This document shows, one piece after another, positions 9,509 through 18,700 of a stretch of DNA of 64,000 nt. The notes under the pieces are model-generated. The model saw only the letters and a program-made list of their open reading frames with translations, made no database searches and was not told the origin of the DNA. Source of the DNA: an uncultured Christensenellaceae bacterium (GTDB lineage: Bacteria > Bacillota > Clostridia > Christensenellales > UBA3700); the NCBI GenBank assembly GCA_910588545.1, contig CAJUOU010000001.1:426723-490722 (forward strand), given 5' to 3'. The position numbers and the translations under genes are program-made. Positions within the stretch are counted from its first letter, which is position 1. Each line of letters starts with the position of its first letter.

Positions 9509-11320
9509 TTGTATAAGGATTATCCTAGTTTTTTACAGGAACTTAGGGAAAAATCGAATATAATCGATGTTGCACAAAAGTATGTCGACCTAGAAAAAAA
9601 AGGCGGACGTTATTGGGCAAGATGTCCTATACACAATGAAAAAACTCCTTCCTTTACTTTGGACGAAGTTCGTGGCACTTTCCATTGCTTTGGGTGCGGT
9701 GCTCACGGAGATGTTTTTTCCTTTATCGAGCAAGTTGAACATGTGGACTTTAAAGAGGCAGTTCAAATACTTGCAAACAGAGCCGGTATGGAAGTTCCGT
9801 CCTTTAAAGCAGATTATAATAAAGAACAGCGAGAGGCGGAAAGACAAAAAAAAGAAAGAATGTATGCGCTAATGCGTGATTGCGGATTGTATTATCACAA
9901 TAACTTAATGGCTCAAAAGACGGGCGAGGTTATTGATTATATCACGCAAAGAAAGCTTACGAGAAGTACTTTAAAGACTTTTGGAATGGGCTATTCCTCC
10001 GGTTTTAACGAACTTATCGAATTTTTAAAAGGGAAAGGCTATACTGATAGCGAAATGTTAGAGTGCGGCGTTGCCAAAGAAAAAAACGGCAAGTTGTACG
10101 ATTTTGAGGCAGGCAGACTTATTGTACCGATATTTAACAATATGAATAATGTTGTGGCTTTTGGCGGAAGAGTTTTGGGTGCTGCCGACTTTATGAAATA
10201 CAAAAACACTGAAGAAACGTTGATTTTTAAAAAGAGAAACGAATTGTTTGGTGTTCATACACTTAAAAAGGCAAAACTTACCGAAAACTTTAATTGCGTT
10301 ATTGTCGTAGAAGGATATATGGATGTAATTATGTTGCATCAAGCAGGGGTAAAAAATGTCGTTGCCTCAATGGGCACAGCATTGACGCCCGAACAAGCAA
10401 GAATGCTTAAATATTATAATAACAATATATATCTGTGTTATGACGGCGATAATGCAGGACAAAAAGCCACATATAAAGGTATTGATATACTTCGTGATGC
10501 AGGGCTTAATGTAAAAGTTATTACGCTTATAGAGGGGCTTGACCCGGATGATATTATAAAACAATATGGCGTAAATAAATTTAGGGAATTGGTTGACCAA
10601 GCTATATCCCCAAGTGAATACAAAATAAGGGCAGTAGCAAAACAATTCGATTTGCAAACACCTGACGGACAAGGTAAATTTGCTGTAAAAGCCTTGGAAG
10701 TTTTGTCAGAGCTTTCCACATTGGTAGAAAGAGAGGCATATATTCCGCTTATTTCTCAATTAAGCAGGTTATCCCCGCAAAGCTTATCCAAACAACTTAA
10801 CAAAATGGAGGATAATGCAGGCGGATACAAGGAAACACAGGAAATCGAAAGCAACAAAGAAGACAGATTTACCGTGAAACCGAGTATGAATAAATATTTT
10901 AAAGCATCTAGATTTTTGATATATTGTATATTTAAATATGATGCTTTAGAGTATATTAATGAAGATATTTCCCCTTATTTAAAGGAAAAAGAGCATATCG
11001 CTATTTACGATTATGCAAGGGAAATTAAAGCAAGCAATAATACTTTGAATATAGATATCTTGAAAGAACTTGAAGGTAACAGTGAAGCTAAAATAATTGC
11101 AGATGGTAGTTTTGAAGAAATACCCGACGATTGCAGGGAGCAAATGCTCAGAGATTGCTTTTTAACCTTAAAGAAAGACTTTTTGGATATTGAAATGCAA
11201 GAGCTTACATTGCGCTATTCAGAAGAGGAAAATATTGACAGCCAAAACTTACTCCGCAATCAAATTGCGGAAATTCACGCAAAAATTTTGGCACTAAAAC
11301 GGAGGAAAAATGGAAAATAA
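9509..11320 (+). CDS. dnaG: DNA primase
   Basis: A 603-residue primase making RNA primers for DNA replication. The N-terminal zinc ribbon is CPIHNEKTPSF with CFGCGAHGDVF. The Toprim core shows VVEGYMDVIMLHQ (acidic residue) and YDGDNAGQKA (DxD-type metal site). The C-terminal helicase-binding part is short and divergent. Translation starts at TTG (9509), behind GGAG with good spacing; no ATG fits. The stop overlaps rpoD by 11 bases, as in the macromolecular synthesis operon. The gap from dgt (75 bases) has no clear terminator. Confidence 0.96.
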   Translation: MYKDYPSFLQELREKSNIIDVAQKYVDLEKKGGRYWARCPIHNEKTPSFTLDEVRGTFHCFGCGAHGDVFSFIEQVEHVDFKEAVQILANRAGMEVPSFKADYNKEQREAERQKKERMYALMRDCGLYYHNNLMAQKTGEVIDYITQRKLTRSTLKTFGMGYSSGFNELIEFLKGKGYTDSEMLECGVAKEKNGKLYDFEAGRLIVPIFNNMNNVVAFGGRVLGAADFMKYKNTEETLIFKKRNELFGVHTLKKAKLTENFNCVIVVEGYMDVIMLHQAGVKNVVASMGTALTPEQARMLKYYNNNIYLCYDGDNAGQKATYKGIDILRDAGLNVKVITLIEGLDPDDIIKQYGVNKFRELVDQAISPSEYKIRAVAKQFDLQTPDGQGKFAVKALEVLSELSTLVEREAYIPLISQLSRLSPQSLSKQLNKMEDNAGGYKETQEIESNKEDRFTVKPSMNKYFKASRFLIYCIFKYDALEYINEDISPYLKEKEHIAIYDYAREIKASNNTLNIDILKELEGNSEAKIIADGSFEEIPDDCREQMLRDCFLTLKKDFLDIEMQELTLRYSEEENIDSQNLLRNQIAEIHAKILALKRRKNGK

Positions 11321-12407
11321 AGAAAAATCAACCCGTAAATCAAAAGAAGATAAGTTTACACAAGCTTTAAACAGTTTGATTGAGCTTGGCAAAAGCAAGA
11401 AAAATAAAGTTTCTAGTGACGAAGTGTTGGCAAAAGTAGAAAAATTGCTTTTGGATGCCGAAGACATGGAAGAAATGTACACAAAATTAAGCGATGCGGG
11501 TATTACCGTTGAAGAATTGACTTTGGAAGAAAAAGTTTCATTAGATAAAATTATGGGCGACGGAGTAACCGATGACTCGGTTAAAATGTATTTGAAAGAT
11601 ATCGGCTCCGTTCCATTGCTTACGGGAGAGGAAGAAGTCGAACTTGCAAAAATGATGGCCAGTGACGACCCTAAGGATTGTAATTATGCAAAAAACAGAT
11701 TGAGCGAAGCTAACTTGAGATTGGTTGTAAGCATTGCTAAACGTTATGTTGGCAGAGGTATGCAATTTCTTGACCTTATCCAAGAGGGTAACCTTGGTTT
11801 GTTAAAAGCAGTAGAAAAATTTGACTACACAAGAGGTTTTAAGTTTTCTACCTATGCTACTTGGTGGATAAGACAATCTATAACACGTGCTATTGCAGAC
11901 CAAGCAAGGACAATAAGAATACCTGTGCACATGGTTGAAACGATTAACAAAACCAACCGCGTTGCACGTACTCTTTTGCAAGAATTGGGCAGAGAGCCTA
12001 GCACTGCGGAAATCGGCGAAAGAATGGGCTTGACTGAAGAAAAAGTAGCTGAAATTTTAAAGATTGGACAAGACCCTGTTTCATTGGAGACACCTATCGG
12101 AGAAGAGGAAGACAGCCATTTGGGAGATTTTATTGTGGATACCACAGCGACTTCTCCAAGCGAATCGGCAGAATCCAAAATGTTGAGAGAGCAATTATTG
12201 CAAGTGCTTAATACTTTGACCCCGCGTGAAAACGAGGTTTTGAGAAAGAGATACGGTTTGGATGATAACAGACCTAAAACTTTGGAAGAAGTAGGCAGAG
12301 AGTTTAACGTTACTCGTGAACGTATAAGACAAATCGAAGCAAAAGCCTTAAGAAAATTAAGACATCCAAGTCGTACTAAAAAACTAAAGGATTATATGAA
12401 TCGATGA
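11310..12407 (+). CDS. rpoD: RNA polymerase primary sigma factor
   Basis: A 365-residue primary sigma factor (SigA). Region 1.1 is reduced. Region 1.2 is the DSVKMYLKDIG segment. Region 2 contains the canonical NLRLVVSIAKRYV and FSTYATWWIRQSI, with region 3 after it. Region 4 ends in EVGREFNVTRERIRQIEAKALRKLRHPSR, the -35-binding helix-turn-helix. The start lies inside the last codons of dnaG with GGAGGA before it, so the genes are translationally coupled. The promoters seen in this window (TTGACA-17-TATAAT) match this sigma factor. Confidence 0.97.
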   Translation: MENKEKSTRKSKEDKFTQALNSLIELGKSKKNKVSSDEVLAKVEKLLLDAEDMEEMYTKLSDAGITVEELTLEEKVSLDKIMGDGVTDDSVKMYLKDIGSVPLLTGEEEVELAKMMASDDPKDCNYAKNRLSEANLRLVVSIAKRYVGRGMQFLDLIQEGNLGLLKAVEKFDYTRGFKFSTYATWWIRQSITRAIADQARTIRIPVHMVETINKTNRVARTLLQELGREPSTAEIGERMGLTEEKVAEILKIGQDPVSLETPIGEEEDSHLGDFIVDTTATSPSESAESKMLREQLLQVLNTLTPRENEVLRKRYGLDDNRPKTLEEVGREFNVTRERIRQIEAKALRKLRHPSRTKKLKDYMNR

Positions 12408-13039
12408 AATTGGATAGGCGAATGCAAACGTTGCTTTCCGAAATCCCAGATGGTAAAAATTTGGCGGATATAGGTGCCGACCACGGATATATAAGTATCT
12501 GCTATGCCTTAAATAACCCCAATAGCTTGGTAGTGGCAAGTGATATAAGCAGTAAAAGCATAGCAAAGGCAAAGCTTACAGCCGAAAAGCTAGGGCTCTG
12601 CAATTATAAAACTGAGGTTGGAGATGGGCTTTGCAGTGTTGAAAATTATAATATCGATTGTGTATTGATTTCCGGTATGGGCGGGGAAGAGATAATAAAG
12701 ATAATAAATAAAAGTAAAAGGTATCCTTTATATATTTTATCTCCGCAAAAAAATACCGATAAAGTACGGCAATTTTTGAGCAAAAATAATCTTAGTCCCA
12801 AAAAAGATTACAAAGTTTTGTCCGAAAACAAATTTTATGATATTTTGATTTGTGAAAACGGAAAATATAATCCAACCGATTTTGAGTTGCTTTTTGGCAG
12901 TGGTATAGGGGATGATTTTAAGCTTTATGCAAAAAATACCTACGCACAGCTAAATGAAATTTATCCATTGGTAGGAGATAGCGAAAAAAATATAATTGCG
13001 CACAAATTGCAATTACTTAAAGAGTTTTGTGATGATTAA
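12404..13039 (+). CDS. trmK: tRNA (adenine(22)-N1)-methyltransferase
   Basis: A 211-residue class I SAM methyltransferase of the TrmK (YqfN) family, which methylates N1 of A22 in tRNA. The SAM motif LADIGADHGYI, the acidic DIS end of strand 2, and the catalytic-region ISGMGGEEI are present, followed by the helical C-terminus. The ATG overlaps the rpoD stop by four bases (ATGA). It has the same place after rpoD in Bacillus and Clostridia, which supports the assignment. Confidence 0.92.
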   Translation: MKLDRRMQTLLSEIPDGKNLADIGADHGYISICYALNNPNSLVVASDISSKSIAKAKLTAEKLGLCNYKTEVGDGLCSVENYNIDCVLISGMGGEEIIKIINKSKRYPLYILSPQKNTDKVRQFLSKNNLSPKKDYKVLSENKFYDILICENGKYNPTDFELLFGSGIGDDFKLYAKNTYAQLNEIYPLVGDSEKNIIAHKLQLLKEFCDD

Positions 13040-13095
13040 ATTTTTTAATTGTTAAATGACTTAAAAGTAAATATATGCCTTGGCATGGAGAATTT

Positions 13096-13848
13096 ATGAA
13101 AGTTTTTGAAGTCTGCGAATTAATTGAAAATATTGCACCTTTGTCGCTTGCGGAAAGTTGGGACAATGTTGGTCTGCTTTTAGGTAGTTATAATGCAGAT
13201 GTTAAAGGTGTAGTAATTGCAGTCGATTTAACCGATAATGTGATTGATGACAGCATTGCTAAAAACTGTAATATGATTATTACACATCATCCTGCTGTGT
13301 TTGAGCCGTTACATAGTTTAAAGGAAAACGATTATGTAAGCAGCTTGCTTATGAAATGTATAAAAAATAACATCAATGTTTACAGTGCGCATACCAATAT
13401 GGATATGTCTGAAATGGGTATTAATTTTGAAATGGCAAATAAACTTGGCATAGTACCACAAAGATTTTTAAGTGACGGATTGGGCGTTGTTGGATATTAC
13501 AACGGCAATTTAGACGAAATATTGCTAAAAATATGCAAAATTACAAATGAAGACACACCAAAAGTATATTATCCGAAAAACGCGGAAAAAGCGATAAAAA
13601 ACATAGTTGCATTTATAAGTGGCTCGGGTGGTAGGATAGAAGAAGTAATTTCTCGCTCGGTTGAGCTTGGTGTTACAGCAGTAATTTCAAGTGAGTTTAA
13701 ACACAATATCATATTGGAATTGCTTGCTAAAAATATTGCAGTTATACAAATAGGACACTTTGAAAGTGAAGTGATATTTGTAGATATAATTTATAATTTA
13801 TTAAAAAATATAATTAACAATTTAAATAAATATGTTAATTTCAATTAA
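13096..13848 (+). CDS. Nif3-like dinuclear metal-centre protein
   Basis: A 250-residue Nif3/YqfO family protein, probably a homohexameric metal-binding enzyme of uncertain reaction. Metal ligands are visible in ITHHPAVF, AHTNMD and, near the end, GHFESE. The large insertion domain (PII-like) of B. subtilis YqfO is absent, so this is the short type. I place the start at the ATG at 13096, preceded by GGAG 5 bases earlier; an upstream in-frame ATG at 13075 has no binding site. It follows trmK by 56 bases, the usual order. Confidence 0.88.
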   Translation: MKVFEVCELIENIAPLSLAESWDNVGLLLGSYNADVKGVVIAVDLTDNVIDDSIAKNCNMIITHHPAVFEPLHSLKENDYVSSLLMKCIKNNINVYSAHTNMDMSEMGINFEMANKLGIVPQRFLSDGLGVVGYYNGNLDEILLKICKITNEDTPKVYYPKNAEKAIKNIVAFISGSGGRIEEVISRSVELGVTAVISSEFKHNIILELLAKNIAVIQIGHFESEVIFVDIIYNLLKNIINNLNKYVNFN

Positions 13849-13859
13849 GGAGGTTTTGT

Positions 13860-14567
13860 ATGGATTTACAAAAAATATTGGCATATCAAGATATTGATAA
13901 AAAGGTTTATGCTTGTGAGCTTGAGTTAAAGCAAAGCAAACCTGCACAAGAGTATGCAAAGGCTATGACTGTGTATAAATCAAGAACTGAAGATATGATG
14001 AAGAGCATAAGAGAAGCGGATGAAATAGCAGTTTTGGTTGAAAGATACAAGCAAACTTATAAAAGCATATTGGATGAAATCAGCGGTCTAAACGAGGTTT
14101 TGGAATCATTTGAAGAGCTAAAGGAAATAGATAAGTACGAGAAAAAGATTGCTCAATTCCAAAAAGAGTTATTAAATATTGAAAGGGAATTGACAAGGCT
14201 TTCCAAAAAAATGGACGATTGTATAGAGATAAGCAAAAAGTCGCTTGACGATTTGAAAAAGCTAGAAGATATTATCAAGGTAAGAAAGTTTGATATGCAA
14301 AAAATCAAAGCCGAAATCGAAGCCAAGGCAAAAAATTATTTGATTGAACTAAAAAAATTACAAGCGGAAATCCCTAGCAATATAATATCTAAATACAACG
14401 AAATAAGAAAAAATAAAAAGATGCCTGTTTTGGTGCCGTCTTCCGATAATTTTAAAGCTTGTTTGGGTTGCGGTATGGATATTTCAAGTGACCTTACAAT
14501 CAAACTTCAAAGCGGCGGAATTGTAGAGTGTCCTAACTGTGGAAGACTAATTTATAACAACAAATAA
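13860..14567 (+). CDS. coiled-coil C4-type zinc ribbon protein
   Basis: A 235-residue protein with a long Lys/Glu-rich coiled coil (about 15-170) and a C-terminal zinc ribbon, CLGCG...CPNCG. This matches the C4-type zinc ribbon (DUF164/CT398-like) family, which has no firmly established function; some members interact with secretion or flagellar components. The start follows AAGGAGG. It closes the dnaG-rpoD-trmK-nif3 run, and a terminator-like hairpin lies 150 bases downstream. Confidence 0.85.
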   Translation: MDLQKILAYQDIDKKVYACELELKQSKPAQEYAKAMTVYKSRTEDMMKSIREADEIAVLVERYKQTYKSILDEISGLNEVLESFEELKEIDKYEKKIAQFQKELLNIERELTRLSKKMDDCIEISKKSLDDLKKLEDIIKVRKFDMQKIKAEIEAKAKNYLIELKKLQAEIPSNIISKYNEIRKNKKMPVLVPSSDNFKACLGCGMDISSDLTIKLQSGGIVECPNCGRLIYNNK

Positions 14568-14716
14568 GATAAATAGTACCGATTTTCAAAAGGTTTTTGT
14601 GAGAAACTAATAATGTGAATTTTTATACTCATACAAATTTGTAGTAGTTTAAATTAATAAAAAAAAAATGGTATTTTGATTATTAAGTTTATAAGAAAAT
14701 TAAAATAGTAAAAACA

Positions 14717-14757
14717 AAAATAACCACCCGATTAAAATTAAATTTGGTGGTTTTTTA
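14717..14757 (+). terminator. terminator for the dnaG-rpoD operon
   Basis: The hairpin AACCACC/GGTGGTT has a 17-base AT-rich loop and is followed by a T run. It lies between the zinc-ribbon gene and the convergent small genes and could serve both. The stretch 14568-14716 is AT-rich with no feature I can support. Confidence 0.6.
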
Positions 14758-14760
14758 ATC

Positions 14761-14835
14761 TTATTTTTTTAGTACGTCAACCATTTCGATTGTTGTAATT
14801 ATCCCGAAAATTATTAAATAGATTATTATTTTCAT
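14761..14835 (-). CDS. 24-residue hydrophobic peptide (possible membrane microprotein)
   Basis: A short open frame, ATG at 14835 to TAA at 14761. The first 15 residues are almost all Ile, Leu, Phe and Thr and would span a membrane, followed by an acidic/basic end MVDVLKK. It lies 21 bases downstream of the 95-residue gene on the same strand and directly before the terminator. I see no Shine-Dalgarno site, so translation would depend on the upstream gene. It may be chance. Confidence 0.3.
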   Translation of the reverse strand: MKIIIYLIIFGIITTIEMVDVLKK

Positions 14836-14856
14836 AAACAAAATTTATTTTACTTG

Positions 14857-15144
14857 TCAAAGGATGGAATCCGCATTTTTTATAATGTAGTAAAGTTCGG
14901 AATTGATATTTTTTTTATCGGTTATTTTGTTGCTGACATACGTATTTTTACCGACAGCTGGAGTATTGGCATTTTGAGCACCATTATTATTAAACATTTG
15001 CATTATGCCCGATAGCATGGAAGGATTTGCGCCTAGCATACCAAAAAGCGGATTGTTTTGCATGTTGTTTAAATTGTTGCCATCTGTATTGCCGGAAAAA
15101 TTCATATTGCCAAACATATTCATTAGCATTTGCGGGTCAAACAT
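14857..15144 (-). CDS. 95-residue Asn/Met-rich protein, unknown
   Basis: The start at 15144 lies behind AAGGAGGGAG. The first 60 residues are of low complexity (Met, Asn, Gly, Phe, Gln), and a short helical end (INSELYYIIKNADSIL) follows. There is no signal peptide and there are no cysteines. Such composition is seen in spore coat and surface proteins, but I recognise no family. It is divergent from the 100-residue gene at 15213, and the two share a nearly symmetrical intergenic region, which suggests common regulation. Confidence 0.7.
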   Translation of the reverse strand: MFDPQMLMNMFGNMNFSGNTDGNNLNNMQNNPLFGMLGANPSMLSGIMQMFNNNGAQNANTPAVGKNTYVSNKITDKKNINSELYYIIKNADSIL

Positions 15145-15212
15145 AATTCTCCCTCCTTATCACATTATATTATATGCAGTCATATAATAGTTAGTGATTA
15201 AAGGAGGGATAT
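15145..15212. promoter_or_regulatory. near-palindromic divergent control region
   Basis: The 68 bases between the two small genes are nearly symmetrical. Each gene has AAGGAGGG, with a matching ATCAC/GTGAT pair just inside. Each strand also carries CATATAATA, which fits both a sigma-A -10 (TATAAT) and the CATANNNTA of SigE/SigK sporulation promoters. No good -35 TTGACA is present on either side. Assignment to a sporulation sigma factor is inference. Confidence 0.45.
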
Positions 15213-15515
15213 ATGGGTAAAAATGTAAGAAACTTTAAAGGTTATAACAATAGCTCTTGCTCAAACGGCACGAATAATTTTAAAGGTACATATACAAAAA
15301 AGGACGCAGAGGCAGATGTGCAAAGTCAATTTAATAAGTATAGCGGATATTCCGAAAATCAACTTATAGATGAGTTTTACAAAGAAGTTGCAAAGCAGCA
15401 ACAACTTGGAAATTTAAGTCCCGAAATGTTGCAAAATTTTTATAATATGATGTCGCCTAATATGTCGCCTGCTCAAAAGAAAAAAATGAAAGCATTAATC
15501 GACAGTATAAAGTAA
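15213..15515 (+). CDS. 100-residue conserved-looking helical protein, unknown
   Basis: The start at 15213 follows AAGGAGGG. The first 30 residues are Asn/Ser/Gly-rich and contain one Cys. The rest is a predicted helical bundle with YSENQLIDEFYKEVAKQQ and a LSPEMLQNFYNMMSPNMSPAQ segment, a pattern I associate with uncharacterised short clostridial proteins. No catalytic residues or membrane segments are seen. The divergent partner gene also has Asn/Met-rich stretches, so the two may act together. Confidence 0.75.
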   Translation: MGKNVRNFKGYNNSSCSNGTNNFKGTYTKKDAEADVQSQFNKYSGYSENQLIDEFYKEVAKQQQLGNLSPEMLQNFYNMMSPNMSPAQKKKMKALIDSIK

Positions 15516-15572
15516 AATTTGTCAATACAAATTTATATTAATAATATATTATTTTCTATTTACAAAACGGAT

Positions 15573-15647
15573 AAAATATGGTAAAATATTTTTTGTAATT
15601 TAAAGCATTTACTTAAAATATTTTTGCCATATTTTTTATTTTTTTGT
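15573..15647. terminator. AT-rich hairpin between the small gene and smc
   Basis: AAAATATGG-AAAATATTTT (15573-15592) pairs with AAAATATTTT-CCATATTTT (15615-15636) and is followed by a T run. It could terminate the 100-residue gene transcript or be a leader structure of smc. Confidence 0.4.
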
Positions 15648-15742
15648 AAGCAATAAAATTGCAGTAATATTAGTAAAAAATTTGTAAATTCATTTATGTA
15701 AAAAGCATTAAGAAATAGTATAAAATACGCGAGGTAAGACTA

Positions 15743-18700
15743 TTGAATTTCAAAAGATTGGAACTGTACGGATTTAAATCTTTCGCCGATAAAACCGTCA
15801 TTGAATTTAATGAGGGTATTACCGGTATTGTTGGACCTAACGGAAGTGGTAAAAGTAACTTTTCGGATGCGATAAAGTGGGTACTAGGCGAGCAATCGGC
15901 TAAACAACTGCGTGGTAAAAACATGCAAGACGTTATATTTGTAGGTACTCAAAGACGTACTCAAATGAGTTATTGCGAAGTTACATTGGTGTTTGACAAT
16001 ACCGACCAAAAAATATTTAAAACGCTTGCTTTTGACGAAGTAAGTTTTACAAGAAAGCTATACCGCTCGGGGGATAGTGAGTATTTGCTTAACGGCACGC
16101 CTATTTTGCTTAAAAATATGCGTGACATAATTCGTGATACAGGTCTTGGTAAGGATGGTTACAGCATTATCGGACAAGGCAGAGTTGCCGAAATTATCAA
16201 CTCTAAGCCTGAAAACAGAAGAGTTATCTTTGAAGAGGCCGCAGGTATTAGTAAGTATAAAAAGAGAAAAGACGAGGCGGAAGATAAGCTTGAAAAAACC
16301 CGCGACCATTTAGATAGAGTACAAGACATTATAAAAGAATTGGAAAGACAGCTTACTCCGCTTGCGAAAAAGGCGGAAAATGCGAAAAAGTATTTGCAAT
16401 TATATGATAATTTGCGTCAGTTGGAAGTTAATCACTTTTTGTACGCTTATGAAAATAATGACAAAGAAATTGACAAAATAAACGAGCTGATTAAGGCTAT
16501 TAGCGAAGAAATAGAGTTTGTATCCTCTAAAATCAAGCAAAATGACAGCGATTATTTTGCGAATTTGGAAAAAATCCAAAAAATTGAAGAGGATTTGAAC
16601 GAATATAGGGAGCTAAGAACTAAAATATTAGTTGCCAACCAAGAAAAATTGGGTAAAGGCGAGACTTTGCAAGAAAGGCTTAGCTATGGCAAAGCGGAAG
16701 AAAAAAATCTGCTTAATGAAATAGAGAAAAATACTCAAAAAATAGACGATATTGAAGAACTTATTGAGGCTTTAAATAAAAAACACGACGAAATTTTGTT
16801 TGAGTTGAATACGCTAAAAAGTGAATATGAGACAAAAGAAAACGAAATGTTGAAGTTGACTGACGAAATCAACCGAAGTAATGCCGAATTTGAGCAATCG
16901 GAAAGAAAAATGTTGGAGGCAATCAAAAAGCTATCCGACGCCGATGTCGACTACACGAAACTTAACACTCAGTTTGAATATTTATCACAAGATAAAATCG
17001 AGCAAGAAGAGGAAATAATTAATTTAAAGCAGGATATCGAAAGCACAGAGGAAGAAAAACAAGCTGTAGAAAAAGAAATTAACCGTATTCAAACGGAGAG
17101 AAATAATATATACAGAGAAGTCAGCGAGTGTAAAAAAAATCAAAGCGATAACAGAGTAAAAATGACTTTGCTCGAAAATAATATACGTGAATGTAAAAGT
17201 GCTTTGGCATCTTATGAAATGCAAAAAACGGTTATTACAAGAGCAAAAAATCAATATGAAAGCTTTGCTGCATCCGTACAAAAAATTATGCAACATGCAA
17301 AACAAGATAAAGTTTTGGATAGCAAAATTTTAGGTGTTGTTGCAGAGTTGATTAACGTACCTGCACGATATGAGGTTGCAGTTGAAGTTGCTCTTGGCGG
17401 CGCACTGCAAAATATAGTAACGGCAAATATTGATGATGTAAAATATTGTATTGAAGTACTAAAGAAATTTAGACTTGGTACAATTACATTTTTGCCGATA
17501 AGCTCTATGCGTCCACGCCTTTTAAATGAAGAACAAAAAAATGTATTAAAAGAGGTAGGCGTTGAGGGTGTCGCATCCGATTTGATTGGATATAATAAGG
17601 CTTACGACAATGTGTTTAAAAATTTGCTTGGTGCGACTATTGTCTGCGATACTTATGACAATGCAAGCAGAATTGCTAAAAAATATAATCGCGCATTTAG
17701 GATTGTAACCCTTGAGGGAGAAATTTTCAGTACACAAGGCTCGGTAACGGGTGGTAGCAGAAAGCAAGATGCAATCGGTATTTTGGGCAGAGAGCGTGAA
17801 CTTGAGTTTGTGATAAAAAATATAGAAAAAACAACTCAAATGCTTAAAAAATCGAACGAAGATTTTGAAATTTGCAACAAAAACAACGAACAACTTAACT
17901 TTTTGATTGGTAATTTAAATCAACAGTTAATTGATAAGGAAGTTTTATTCAATACCGAAACTAACAAATTAAATGACATTTCCGATAAATTGGATGTAAT
18001 TGTTGAGGATTTGCAAAATAAAAGCACTGCTTACAATGAACTTTGCGAAAAATTGACTATTATTGAAAAAAGCTTGTCTGGCGCAGGCAGATTAAGAACA
18101 GATATCAGCAGTCAAACTAGCGATTTTGACGACCAAAAAGCAAAATCAAGAGAGAACTTGAACAGTAAAGTCGACGAGAGAAACAAACTTTCTGCAAATC
18201 TTGCCAATATGAAAGTGAGAATAGCGGATATTGCAAATAAATTGACCATTTGTCAAGGCGATATCGACCGTGAAGTTGTTATCAAATCGGATGCTAGGAA
18301 TGCGATTGTTGTTGCAAAGAGTAATTTGGAAAAGGTACGCGCGCATATTGAGGATACCGAAAATCAAATGAACAATGCGGTTTTGTCTGAAGCAGATAAG
18401 GCTAAAGTAAACGAAATAGATGGTAAAATAGAAAGTTTGACAAGTCAAAAGAATACTTTAAACAATACAAACCGCAGTTTACTTTTGGAAAAGGACGAAA
18501 ATAATACAAGGCTGCAAACAGCTACAAACAAAAAGACCAAGGAAGAAGGTAATATAGAAAAATTGCGTGTTCAATTTGAAAATTTGACTGCAAGGATAGA
18601 CGAAGAATACGGATTGAATTACGAAAGCAGTTTGCCATATAAATTGGAAGAGTATAATGACAGTGAAAGTATAACTGAAATTGCTCATTTAAAGAGGGCT

